Shown: one piece after another, positions 7,433 through 15,325 of the stretch
Numbering within the stretch: the first letter of the stretch is position 1
Layout of the letters: each line of letters opens with the position of its first letter
Assembly: GCA_035719045.1 (NCBI GenBank)
Contig: DASTGO010000386.1
Location: forward strand, 1-27,994
Source: DASTGO01 sp035719045
GTDB taxonomy: Bacteria > Actinomycetota > Actinomycetes > Actinomycetales > Kineosporiaceae
Direction of reading: 5' to 3'
Length of the DNA stretch: 27,994 nucleotides
Translations under genes and position numbers: made by a program
Notes under the pieces: generated by a model
What the model was told of the DNA's origin: nothing
The model's input: only the letters and a program-made list of their open reading frames with translations
Databases searched by the model: none

Positions 7433-9199
7433 CGCGGCGGACAGGTCGGCCCGCACCTCCTGCAGGACGGCCGCAGCCCGGGCCCGGTCGGCGGCCAGGT
7501 CACCTCCGGGTGGCAGCACGGCTTCCAGATAGCACTTGAGCTTGGGCTCGGTGCCGCTGGGCCGGACCACGACCCGGACCCCGTGGTCGGTCCGGTAGCG
7601 CAGGCCGTCGGTGGGCGGCAGACCGCCGGCCCCCTCGGCCAGGTCGTCACAGCGGACCACCCGGCCGCCGCCCAGCACCGCCGGCGGGCACTCCCGCAGC
7701 CGGTGCATCCCCTCCGCGATCAGCCGCAGGTCGGCCACCCGGATCGAGAGCTGGTCGGTGGCATGCACTCCGTGCTCGCGGTGCAGGTCGTCCAGCGCGT
7801 CCAGCAGGGTCCGCCCGGCGGCCTTGAGCTCGGCGGCCAGTTCCGCGACCAGCAGCGCGGCACTGATCCCGTCCTTGTCCCGGACCAGGGTGGGTGCCAC
7901 GCAGTAGCCGAGGGCCTCCTCGTACCCGAACACCAGGCCCTCGACCCGGGCGATCCACTTGAACCCGGTGAGCGTCTCCCCGAACCCGAACCCGAACCCG
8001 GCGGCGATCCGCCCGAGCAGCTGGGAGGACACGATCGAGCAGGCGACCACCGGGGCCACCCCGTCGGGGAGGGTCTGCACCCCTTCCCGGACCCGGCGGG
8101 CCAGGACGTGCCGGCCGAGCAGGGCGCCGAGCTCGTCCCCGCGCAGCATCCGCCAGCCGGGACCGCCGTCGGGGTGGTCCGGCAGCGCCGGGTCCGCGAC
8201 GGCGACGGCGCACCGGTCGGCGTCCGGGTCGTTGGCGATCACCAGGTCCGCACCGCGGGACCGGGCGGCCGCCACCGCGAGGTCCACCGCCCCGGGCTCC
8301 TCCGGGTTCGGGAAGGCGACGGTCGGGAAGTCCGGGTCGGGCGCGGCCTGCTCGGCGACCACATAGGGCTCCGGGAACCCTGCGGCGACCAGGGCACGCC
8401 GCACCGTGTCCCCGCCGACACCGTGCAGCGGGGTGACCACCAGGTCGACGTCGCGCGGGCCGCCGGGAGCGACCACGGCCGCCGCCCCGGCCACGTAGTC
8501 GGCCAGGACGCCGTCGTCGAGGGTGTGCCAGCCGTCCCCGGCCAGGGGGACCTCCGGCAGCGGCCCGACGGCGGCGATCGCGGCGGAGATGTCGGCATCC
8601 GCGGGCGGGACGATCTGCACGCCGTTGCCCGGTCCGGGGCAGACTCGCCCCCCGAGGTACACCTTGTACCCGTTGTCCTGCGGGGGATTGTGGCTCGCGG
8701 TGACCATCACCCCCGCGTCCGCGCCGAGGTGGCGGACCGCGAACGCCAGCACCGGGGTGGGCAGCGGGCGCGGCAGCACCATCGCCTCACAGCCCGCCGC
8801 CGTCAGCACCGCGCAGGTGTCATGCGCGAACTGGTCGGACTTGTGCCGGGCGTCGAACCCCACCACCACCCTCGGCGTCCCCGTGACCCGTTGCGTCAGG
8901 TACGTGGCCAGTCCCGCCGCCGCCCGGATCACCACCACGCGGTTCATCCGGTTCGGGCCGGCCCCGAGGGCTCCGCGCAGGCCGGCCGTTCCGAACTGCA
9001 GCATCCCGGCGAACCTGTCGGCCAGTTCGGCCAGGGCCGACGCGGTCTCCCCGGCGGGGGTGACTGTCCCGTGGCCGTCGGCGCCGGCCCGGGTGAGCAG
9101 GTCGGTCAGCTCGGCGCGGGTGTCCGGGTCGGGATCGGTGTCCCGCCAGGCTCGTGCTTGCCGGAGCAGGTCGGCCGTGGCGTCGAGGGAGGTGTCCAC
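7421..9199 (-). CDS. PGM2-type phosphohexomutase / probable phosphopentomutase
   Basis: This 592-residue member of the alpha-D-phosphohexomutase superfamily has the four active-site motifs in order. VTASHNPPQDNGYKVY carries the phosphoserine (near residue 167), DPDADR binds Mg2+ (~323), GYEEALGY is the sugar-binding loop, and RPSGTEPKLK the phosphate-binding loop (~545). The entry sequence LQFGTAGLRGALGAGPNRMN is typical of the PGM2/PgcA branch, which includes phosphopentomutases acting on ribose- and deoxyribose-1-phosphate. With PNP and DeoC in the same window, phosphopentomutase is an attractive role, but phosphoglucomutase or phosphomannomutase (mycobacterial PmmB-like) is not excluded. 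GTG 9199 was chosen because VDTSLDATADLLRQARAW fits the family N-terminus. It lacks a Shine-Dalgarno, and TAGGTT lies 7 bases upstream, suggesting a leaderless message. Confidence 0.92.
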   Translation of the reverse strand: MDTSLDATADLLRQARAWRDTDPDPDTRAELTDLLTRAGADGHGTVTPAGETASALAELADRFAGMLQFGTAGLRGALGAGPNRMNRVVVIRAAAGLATYLTQRVTGTPRVVVGFDARHKSDQFAHDTCAVLTAAGCEAMVLPRPLPTPVLAFAVRHLGADAGVMVTASHNPPQDNGYKVYLGGRVCPGPGNGVQIVPPADADISAAIAAVGPLPEVPLAGDGWHTLDDGVLADYVAGAAAVVAPGGPRDVDLVVTPLHGVGGDTVRRALVAAGFPEPYVVAEQAAPDPDFPTVAFPNPEEPGAVDLAVAAARSRGADLVIANDPDADRCAVAVADPALPDHPDGGPGWRMLRGDELGALLGRHVLARRVREGVQTLPDGVAPVVACSIVSSQLLGRIAAGFGFGFGETLTGFKWIARVEGLVFGYEEALGYCVAPTLVRDKDGISAALLVAELAAELKAAGRTLLDALDDLHREHGVHATDQLSIRVADLRLIAEGMHRLRECPPAVLGGGRVVRCDDLAEGAGGLPPTDGLRYRTDHGVRVVVRPSGTEPKLKCYLEAVLPPGGDLAADRARAAAVLQEVRADLSAALGL

Positions 9200-9206
9200 G
9201 CCGCGC

Positions 9207-9212
9207 AACCTA
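9207..9212 (-). promoter_or_regulatory. Candidate -10 box (TAGGTT) of a leaderless mutase transcript
   Basis: TAGGTT on the minus strand fits TANNNT and ends 7 bases before GTG 9199, the distance expected when transcription starts at the initiation codon. No Shine-Dalgarno is present between them, and no good -35 is visible. Confidence 0.4.
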
Positions 9213-9271
9213 CTCGTCCCGTTGGCCCGAGAAGGGGCACCGGGCGCGGGGCGTCCCTGGTGCCGACCCGA

Positions 9272-9303
9272 CCGGTCCCGTGCCCAGCGGGCGACAGGAC
9301 CGG
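9272..9303 (-). terminator. Hairpin after the ABC transporter/metallophosphoesterase operon
   Basis: CCGGTCC (9272-9278) pairs with GGACCGG (9297-9303), and inside it GCCC (9282-9285) pairs with GGGC (9289-9292) around a 3-base loop. The element begins 11 bases beyond the metallophosphoesterase stop, where a terminator is expected. There is no U tract, which is usual for actinobacterial intrinsic terminators. A second inverted repeat, GGCACC/GGTGCC (9236-9241/9259-9264), follows. Confidence 0.6.
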
Positions 9304-9314
9304 CCGGACCCGGA

Positions 9315-11036
9315 TCAGAGGGCGGGCAGGGTCCGCAGCGGGAAGGGAGCCCGCAGCGGAAGCACCACGTTGCGGTCCGACGGGCTGCCGGACAGCGGGG
9401 AGTCGAAGCCCGCCCACGGGACGTTCCCGGCCAGTTCCCGGTGCAGCCCCGCCAGGTCGGCGCCGGAGAGCTGCGATGCGGGAACCGGGGCCGGGGCGGC
9501 GGGGGAGTCGTGGTCGACCATGGTGCAGGTGATCCACAGCACGCCGTCGCCACCGTCGACCAGTTCGACCAGCCGGGTCTGGCAGGGCCAGTCGACCACC
9601 GCGCAGGTGGTGACCTCCCAGAACCCGCGGGTGGAGTCGAGCGGGTCGACCCGGGGCCGGACCCCGTTGGTGTGGGTGTGCCCGGACAGCCAGACCACCA
9701 CGTTGCCGAACCGGTGCAGCAGGCGCAGCACGTCGTCGGCGGTGACCACCGGTGCGCCGTCGGCGGCGAAGGCGCGCGTGTTGGTCAGGGTGTCCAGCCC
9801 GTGGTGGGAGAACAGCACGACCAGCCGGTCCTCGTGCCCGGTCCGCACCACCGTGCCGTCCGGTGCCCGGTAGCTCGAGTGCACCTCGACGAGCTGCTCC
9901 TCCAGCCAGCGCAGTTGGTCGGCGTCGAGGCTGCCGTCGGCGGCCCCGGCCAGGCAGGTGGTGTCCAGCGCGATCAGCCGGGCGGCGGGGGTGTCGTGGC
10001 TGTAGTACGCCGTGCCGTCGCGTCGGTTGCGCTCGGTGAAGCCGTGCCCGTGCGGGCGGGCTCCGGCCGCGAAGTGCGCCTCGACGAACTGGCGGCGGGT
10101 GATCGGGTGGCGGGACGGGTCCGCGGTGATCACCCGGTCCAGTCCGCCGAGGAACACGTCGCCGGACACGGTGAACAGCTCCAGCGCCTGGTCCAGGTCC
10201 AGGCCACCGGGCAGCCGGGCGGGTTTGCGGTCGCCGACCATGGCCGCCGCGACGGCCGGGGTGACCACGCCGACGCCCTGGATGAGCGCCTCGTGGTTGC
10301 CGTAGCAGGCCAGCCACGGCATCCGCAGCCCACCGGCCCGGAAGTCCGCCAGCGCCCGCTCCAGCAGCCCCGGGTGCAGCCCGAAACCGTAGGCGGTGCG
10401 GAACAGGTCGGGGCCGTCCCGGCCGGGCAGGCCGTCGGCGCCCAGCGGTCCGGGCCCGTCGCCGTCCGGGCGCCAGAACACGTCGTCGGGCCAGTCGGCG
10501 GCCTGCACGCCCTCGTACTTGCCGCTGCCGGACGCCAGCCGGACGTTCCCGCCGTCGAGCAGGGCCAGGAACGCCTGCAGTTCGTTCCACTGGGCGTTGT
10601 CGATCGCGTCGCCGGTGGTGACGGCCAGCTGCAGCGGGGCGCCGCTGACGGGCCCGCCGGTGACCCGGTTGAGGGTGTCCACCATCGCGGTCACGGCATG
10701 GGAGGTGAGCGCCTCCTGCGGCCGCTGCACCGGCACCAGCTTGGCGAACCGCGGGTCGGCGTACTCCCGGTTGAAGAACTCGAACCGGGTCGGGGACTGC
10801 ACATCCGCCAACTGCAGGTCGGTCAGGTGCGCGACGCTGAGCAGGGCCCGCCCGCCGGACGGTCCGTGCGCCGACCACTGGCCTGCGACCGACCCGCCGG
10901 CCAGCTCATGCCGGACCGCATGCGCCTCCCCGTCCAGGGTCTGCACCCGGCGGTAGGGCGCCAGCGTCCCGGTGCGCAGGACCGCCCCCGCGCCGAACCG
11001 GCGGTGCAGGGTCAGCGGCGGCGGGGCGGCACTCAC
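9315..11036 (-). CDS. Metallophosphoesterase, PPA1498 (TIGR03767-like) type
   Basis: This 573-residue protein has calcineurin-type phosphoesterase motifs spread by long inserts, as described for the PPA1498 family: VAHLTDLQLADVQSP, VTTGDAIDN, CYGNHEALIQG, LFSHHGLDT and LSGHTHTNGV. The first motif, normally D-x-H, reads D-L-Q here. It probably hydrolyses a phosphomonoester or phosphodiester; the substrate is unknown. Family members often carry a Tat signal, but this N-terminus (MSAAPPPLTLHRRFGAGAVL) has no twin arginine and no hydrophobic signal core, so it is predicted cytoplasmic. GTG 11036 overlaps the stop of the ABC ATPase gene (GTGA), so it is the last gene of the importer operon and may process the imported compound. 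Confidence 0.85.
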   Translation of the reverse strand: MSAAPPPLTLHRRFGAGAVLRTGTLAPYRRVQTLDGEAHAVRHELAGGSVAGQWSAHGPSGGRALLSVAHLTDLQLADVQSPTRFEFFNREYADPRFAKLVPVQRPQEALTSHAVTAMVDTLNRVTGGPVSGAPLQLAVTTGDAIDNAQWNELQAFLALLDGGNVRLASGSGKYEGVQAADWPDDVFWRPDGDGPGPLGADGLPGRDGPDLFRTAYGFGLHPGLLERALADFRAGGLRMPWLACYGNHEALIQGVGVVTPAVAAAMVGDRKPARLPGGLDLDQALELFTVSGDVFLGGLDRVITADPSRHPITRRQFVEAHFAAGARPHGHGFTERNRRDGTAYYSHDTPAARLIALDTTCLAGAADGSLDADQLRWLEEQLVEVHSSYRAPDGTVVRTGHEDRLVVLFSHHGLDTLTNTRAFAADGAPVVTADDVLRLLHRFGNVVVWLSGHTHTNGVRPRVDPLDSTRGFWEVTTCAVVDWPCQTRLVELVDGGDGVLWITCTMVDHDSPAAPAPVPASQLSGADLAGLHRELAGNVPWAGFDSPLSGSPSDRNVVLPLRAPFPLRTLPAL

Positions 11037-12145
11037 GACTGCCCCGCCGCGGCCGGGCCGGACGTCCGTGGCGTGACCAGGACGGCGTCGGTGCGCAGGT
11101 CCAGCCGGGCCCGGCTGCCCGCGGGGTAGCGGGTGGCCTCGGCGGTCGGCAGTTGGGCGAGCACGCTGACCCCGTCCAGGTCCACCGTGATCCGGCTGAC
11201 CGCGCCCAGGAACGCCGTGGCGATCACCTGCCCGACCAGCGGCCCGGTGACGGTGCCGTCGACCGGCTCGACCAGGGTGACCGCCTCCGGCCGGACCAGG
11301 GCCACCGCGGAGCCGTCCGGGGTGGCCGGGTCGACCAGCGGGAGCCGGATCCCCAGCACGTCCGCGGACCCGCCCCGCACCTGGGCCGGGAGCTTGTTGG
11401 TCAGGCCGACGAACTCCGCGACGAAGGGGCTGCCCGGCCGGTGGTACACGTCCGTCGGGGTGCCGAGCTGCTCCAGCCGCCCGGCCTGCATCACCCCGAC
11501 CCGGTCGGCGATCGCCAGCGCCTCCTCCTGGTCGTGGGTCACGAACAGGGTGGTGGTGCCGACCTCCAGCTGGACCCGGCGGATCTCGTCCCGCAGTTGG
11601 GCGCGGACCTTCGCGTCCAGGGCGGACAGCGGCTCGTCCAGCAGCAGCACCGTGGGCCGGATCGCCAGTGCCCGGGCCAGCGCGACCCGCTGCTGCTGCC
11701 CGCCGGACATCTGGTGGGCGTACCGGTCGGCCTGCGCGGAGAGCCCGACCAGTTCCAGCATCTCCCCGGCCCGCTTGTTCCGTTCCGCCTCGCCGACCCC
11801 GCGCAGCCGCAGCCCGAAGGCCACGTTCTGCCGGGCGGTCAGGTGCGGGAACAGCGAGTAGGCCTGGAACACCATGCCCATGTCCCGCTTGTTGGTGGGC
11901 AGGCCGGTGACGTCCTTGCCGCCCACGACGACCCGGCCGCCGTCGACGTCCTCCAGGCCGGCCAGCAGCCGCAGCGCGGTGGTCTTGCCGCAGCCGGAGG
12001 GTCCGAGCAGCGCGACCAGCTCACCGGGGTGCAGGGTCAGGTCGAGGCCGTCGAGCGCGGTCACCTGGCCGTAGGTGCGGCGCAGACCCTCCAGTCGGAC
12101 CTCGACCCCGGCCCGGCCGGTGGTGGCGGTTGCCGTTGCGGTCAC
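11033..12145 (-). CDS. ABC importer ATP-binding protein
   Basis: This 370-residue ATPase of the spermidine/iron/phosphonate-type importers energises the two permeases encoded upstream. It has Walker A GPSGCGKTT (residues ~48-56), Q-loop MVFQAYSLFPHL, signature MSGGQQQR, Walker B VLLLDEP with D-loop SALDAK, and H-loop FVTHDQEEAL. A C-terminal TOBE-like region runs from about residue 260 (FVGLTNKLPAQV onward). GTG 12145 is chosen because GAGGAG lies just in front and because it sits 1 base after the stop of the preceding permease; longer forms would run into that gene. It shares 4 bases with the metallophosphoesterase gene downstream. Confidence 0.94.
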   Translation of the reverse strand: MTATATATTGRAGVEVRLEGLRRTYGQVTALDGLDLTLHPGELVALLGPSGCGKTTALRLLAGLEDVDGGRVVVGGKDVTGLPTNKRDMGMVFQAYSLFPHLTARQNVAFGLRLRGVGEAERNKRAGEMLELVGLSAQADRYAHQMSGGQQQRVALARALAIRPTVLLLDEPLSALDAKVRAQLRDEIRRVQLEVGTTTLFVTHDQEEALAIADRVGVMQAGRLEQLGTPTDVYHRPGSPFVAEFVGLTNKLPAQVRGGSADVLGIRLPLVDPATPDGSAVALVRPEAVTLVEPVDGTVTGPLVGQVIATAFLGAVSRITVDLDGVSVLAQLPTAEATRYPAGSRARLDLRTDAVLVTPRTSGPAAAGQS

Positions 12146-12146
12146 T

Positions 12147-13079
12147 TCACTCCTCCTCGGCGGGTGCGGCCGGGCGACGACGGCGACGGCGACCCACGAA
12201 CGACAGCGCGACAAGCAGGACGAATCCGAACATCAGTGCCGCGTCGGAGACGGCGATCGACACCCCGGCGTTGGCCCGGCCCAGCATGACCACGGCGACC
12301 TGGATGGTCTGGAAGTTCAGCAGCGAGGCGATGGTGTACTCGCCCAGGACGAGCGCGACCGACAGCAGCGCGGCGTTCAGCAGGGCAGCGCCGATGTTCG
12401 GGACGATCACCCGGAACATCACCGTCGGCCAGCCGGCCCCCAGGCTGCGCGCCGCCTCGGACAGGGTCCGCACGTCGATCGCTGCCAGGCCGGTGTCGAT
12501 CGCCCGGAAGGTGTACGGCAGCACCAGGACGACGTAGACGAGGAACAGTTGCAGCGGGGTGTCCGCCAGTCCCGACGGCAGGCCGTACCTGTGGGAGTAC
12601 CACGCCAGCCAGCCGTCCAGCCAGCGGTAGATCGGGGCCAGGCCGACCACCAGGGCGATCGCCGGGATGGTCAGCGGGAGCAGGCAGAGGAACTCCACCG
12701 TCCGGGCCAGTCGCGGCAGCCGCAGCCGCACCCAGACCATGGTCGGTACCAGCAGCAGCAGGCCGAACGCCACGGTCAGCGCGGCCAGTTCCAGGGAGGC
12801 CGTGATCGCGGAGACCAGGTCGGAGTAGGTGCCGATCTGCTGCCAGTACTCCAGGGTCCGCGGGGCGGACAGGCCGACGCCGCGGGTGCTGAACTCGGTC
12901 AGTGCCCCGATCGGCACCAGGAAGAACAGCCCGAGCATGGCCAGCACCAGGTAGCGGAACACGTTGAGCCGCAGGCGTTGCCGGGCGTGCAGGCCGCGTC
13001 CGGGGCCGGCCGTGGCGCCCTCGCTCCCGGGGACGGTGAGCGTGGCCGGCTCCGCCCGCTGCAGGGGTTCGGAGGTCAC
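12147..13079 (-). CDS. ABC importer permease, second subunit
   Basis: This 310-residue inner-membrane protein has about six transmembrane helices, starting with YLVLAMLGLFFLVPIGALTE. The cytoplasmic EAA loop that docks the ATPase is EAARSLGAGWPTVMFRVIVP. A charged Arg-rich tail ends in AEEE. GTG 13079 overlaps the stop of the first permease (GTGA), with GAGGTGG upstream, so the pair is translationally coupled. It is assumed to form a heterodimer with the first permease. Confidence 0.92.
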   Translation of the reverse strand: MTSEPLQRAEPATLTVPGSEGATAGPGRGLHARQRLRLNVFRYLVLAMLGLFFLVPIGALTEFSTRGVGLSAPRTLEYWQQIGTYSDLVSAITASLELAALTVAFGLLLLVPTMVWVRLRLPRLARTVEFLCLLPLTIPAIALVVGLAPIYRWLDGWLAWYSHRYGLPSGLADTPLQLFLVYVVLVLPYTFRAIDTGLAAIDVRTLSEAARSLGAGWPTVMFRVIVPNIGAALLNAALLSVALVLGEYTIASLLNFQTIQVAVVMLGRANAGVSIAVSDAALMFGFVLLVALSFVGRRRRRRPAAPAEEE

Positions 13080-14020
13080 CGCAGCCACCTCGCTGTCCGC
13101 CGCTGGAACCAGGAGTACAGGGTCATCACCACGGCGACCACGACGATCATGCCCAGGGCCAGTGCCTTCCCGAAGTTCTCCTGCCCGAGCACCACCTCGC
13201 TGGTGAGCGCGGTGCGGATCTGCAGCGGCACGATGATGCTGCCCTGGCTGACCAGTGCGGCGGCGGTCGCGTACGCGGAGAAGGCGTTCGCGAACAGCAG
13301 CAGCATCGCGCCGAGGAACGGCGGGGTCAGCAGCGGCACCGCCACGTGGCGCCAGTAGTCCCAGGTGGTCCCGCCGAGGGTGCTGGTGGCCTCCCGCCAC
13401 TGCGGCCGGATCCCGTCCAGGGCGGGCAGGAACACCAGCACCATCAACGGGATCTGGAAGTAGGTGTAGACGAGGATCAGGCCCGGCATGTCGAACAGCC
13501 AGCCGGTCTCGAGGTTGATGCCGACCGCGTCCCTGAGGAACACCGTCATCAGGCCCTCGCCGCCGATCGTGGCGATGAAGGCGAAGGCCAGGGTGACGCC
13601 GCCGAACTGGGCGAGCACCCCGCAGGCCGCCGTGGTGAGCCGGCGCAGCATCCCCTTGGGGTTGCCGGTGGCGATCACGTACGCCAGCAGCCCGCCCAGC
13701 AGCGCGCCGGTCAGCGCCGTGGTCGCGGACAGCAGGATGCTGCGGGTGAAGGAGGCGATGACGTAGTCCTCCCCGAGCGCCCTGACATTGGCCAGCGTGG
13801 GGCGGTTGTGCGCGTCGGTGAACGCCTGAAGGCAGACGATCGCCGTCGGCAGCAGCAGGAACACCGCGACATACGCCAGGAACGGAACGGAGCCCAGCCA
13901 GGCCAGCGACAACCGGCGGCCACCCCGAACGGGGCGGCCGCCGGTGTCGGTGCCCGGGGTACCGGTCGCCCCGCCCGCAGCGGGGCGACCGGCATCCGCA
14001 GTCACTGCTTCGTCGGACAC
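13076..14020 (-). CDS. ABC importer permease, first subunit
   Basis: This 314-residue inner-membrane protein has a ~35-residue polar N-terminus followed by helices such as LGSVPFLAYVAVFLLLPTAI and LLGGLLAYVIATG. The EAA loop is REATSTLGGTTWDYWRHVAV. GTG 14020 lies 1 base after the TGA of the binding-protein gene; no clear Shine-Dalgarno is seen, so translation probably depends on re-initiation. It pairs with the second permease to form the import channel. Confidence 0.92.
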   Translation of the reverse strand: MSDEAVTADAGRPAAGGATGTPGTDTGGRPVRGGRRLSLAWLGSVPFLAYVAVFLLLPTAIVCLQAFTDAHNRPTLANVRALGEDYVIASFTRSILLSATTALTGALLGGLLAYVIATGNPKGMLRRLTTAACGVLAQFGGVTLAFAFIATIGGEGLMTVFLRDAVGINLETGWLFDMPGLILVYTYFQIPLMVLVFLPALDGIRPQWREATSTLGGTTWDYWRHVAVPLLTPPFLGAMLLLFANAFSAYATAAALVSQGSIIVPLQIRTALTSEVVLGQENFGKALALGMIVVVAVVMTLYSWFQRRTARWLR

Positions 14021-14021
14021 G

Positions 14022-15164
14022 TCAGCCGATGGCCTTGGCCCAGTTGGTCGCCAGGTAAGCCTTGGCGGCCGTGGCCTGGTCGGGGCTCAGGAAGACCGGC
14101 GTGCCGGTGACCGGCGGCAGGGCCGCGGCCGCGGTGGCGTCGATCTTGCCCGACTTGGTCATGACGTCCATCCGCACCGGGCGTGCACCGCCCTTGAGCC
14201 ACAGGTTCTGGCCCTCGTTGGAGTAGAGGTACTCCTCCCACAGCCGGGCGGCGGCGGGGTGCGGGGCGTCCTTGTTGACCGCCTGGGCGTAGTAGCCGCC
14301 GAGGACCGCGTTGGAGGGCACGAACACCTTCCAGGTCGGCACGTCCTTGCCGTGCGCGGCCGACAGGTAGTCCCAGTCGAAGACGACCGGCGTGGTGCCG
14401 TTCTTCACGGTGGCGGTGGTCGCCTGCACCGGCACGAAGTTGCCGGACTGCTTGAGCTGCTTGAAGAAGTCGACACCCTTGCTGATGTCGCCCAGCGAGC
14501 CGCCGTTGGCCAGCGACGCCATCATGACGCCGTTGAGGGCCGCGTTCGCCTGCGTCGGGTCACCGTTGAGGGCGACCTTGTTCTTGTACTCCGGCTTCAG
14601 CAGGTCGGCCACCGCCGTGATCGCCGGGACCTTGGAGGAGTCGTAGCCGATCGACATATAGCCGCCGTAGTCCTGGAACCACAGGCCCGTGGACTCCTTC
14701 TGGCTGTCCGGGATGTCGGCCCAGGTGCTCACCTTGTAGGGGGCGAACAGGTCCTTGTTCGCCAGCGCGACGGCCATCCCGAGGTCCAGCACGTCGGGGG
14801 CCCGGTCGGTGCCCTTCTGCTGCTTGACGGCGTTGACCTCGTCCTGGCTGGACCCGTTCGGGTTGGCCGAGTCGACGGTGATCCCGTACTTGGCCTTGAA
14901 GCCGTCGATCAGTGCGCCGTAGTTCGCCCAGTCCGGAGGCAGGGCGATGACGTTGAGCTTGCCCTCCTTCTTCGCGGCCGCGATCAGCGCGTCCAGGCCG
15001 CCCACCTCGGTGGCGGACGTCGCGGAAGCCGCCGCCTTGCCGCCGCCGCTGCTGGAGGAGTTGCCGCTGCTGTTGCTGCTGGGCGCCGAGCACGCGGCCA
15101 CGAGGACCATCGCGCCGATCGCGATGCCCGCCCGGACTCCGCGCAGAAACGTTGTCACCTGCAT
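14022..15164 (-). CDS. ABC importer substrate-binding lipoprotein
   Basis: This 380-residue extracellular lipoprotein has a signal peptide (residues 1-24) ending in the lipobox LVAAC, with Cys25 as the lipidation site, followed by a Ser/Gly-rich linker. The body (LDALIAAAKKEGKLNVIALP, then DVLDLGMAVALANKDLFAPY) belongs to the periplasmic-binding class of the Fe(III)/polyamine/2-aminoethylphosphonate importers (COG1840-like). Given the phosphoesterase at the end of the operon, a phosphonate or organophosphate is a reasonable guess for the ligand; the sequence does not prove it. ATG 15164 has AGGAGG close upstream. It is the first gene of the importer operon and lies downstream of the LacI-type regulator. 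Confidence 0.92.
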   Translation of the reverse strand: MQVTTFLRGVRAGIAIGAMVLVAACSAPSSNSSGNSSSSGGGKAAASATSATEVGGLDALIAAAKKEGKLNVIALPPDWANYGALIDGFKAKYGITVDSANPNGSSQDEVNAVKQQKGTDRAPDVLDLGMAVALANKDLFAPYKVSTWADIPDSQKESTGLWFQDYGGYMSIGYDSSKVPAITAVADLLKPEYKNKVALNGDPTQANAALNGVMMASLANGGSLGDISKGVDFFKQLKQSGNFVPVQATTATVKNGTTPVVFDWDYLSAAHGKDVPTWKVFVPSNAVLGGYYAQAVNKDAPHPAAARLWEEYLYSNEGQNLWLKGGARPVRMDVMTKSGKIDATAAAALPPVTGTPVFLSPDQATAAKAYLATNWAKAIG

Positions 15165-15224
15165 TGCCTCCTGTCGCCTGTTACCCCTGGCCCGCCTTGC
15201 CGCAACTCGGGCTCCGCGTCACGT

Positions 15225-15267
15225 GCCCACCTGCGGCGAGTGGGCTCTGACCTGCGCTGATGCAGGT
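15225..15267. promoter_or_regulatory. Two adjacent inverted repeats in the leader of the importer operon
   Basis: GCCCAC (15225-15230) and GTGGGC (15240-15245) are separated by 9 bases; ACCTGC (15250-15255) and GCAGGT (15262-15267) by 6. Both lie between the candidate promoter and the binding-protein start, so they would be two small stem-loops in the 5' untranslated RNA or, as DNA, protein-binding sites. Confidence 0.4.
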
Positions 15268-15269
15268 GC

Positions 15270-15283
15270 CCGAATCGTTTAGG
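15270..15283. promoter_or_regulatory. Candidate LacI-family operator O1 (importer operon)
   Basis: CCGAATCGTTTAGG is an imperfect palindrome centred on CG (10 of 14 positions symmetric), the layout typical of LacI-family operators. It sits just downstream of the candidate -10, overlapping the expected transcription start of the importer operon. It resembles O2 at 16598-16611 in 10 of 14 positions. Confidence 0.5.
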
Positions 15284-15290
15284 CGTCGCA

Positions 15291-15319
15291 AGTTTCCAAG
15301 CGGGCCCAGGGGGTGTCAA
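15291..15319 (-). promoter_or_regulatory. Candidate promoter of the importer operon
   Basis: On the minus strand a perfect TTGACA (15319-15314) is followed after 17 bases by GAAACT (15296-15291), a weak -10. Candidate operator O1 begins 7 bases further on. The promoter is within 30 bases of the LacI gene's stop codon. Confidence 0.4.
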
Positions 15320-15325
15320 GGTCCG

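Noticed and set aside
8523..11129. A plus-strand open frame of ~870 codons across the mutase and metallophosphoesterase genes
   Set aside because: It crosses two well-supported genes on the other strand and an intergenic terminator, and has no protein motifs.
11033..12214. A longer ATPase form with an extra 23 N-terminal residues
   Set aside because: The extra part overlaps the end of the permease gene and reads MSRCRSWVAVAVVARPHPP, unlike ABC ATPases; GTG 12145 has a good ribosome site.
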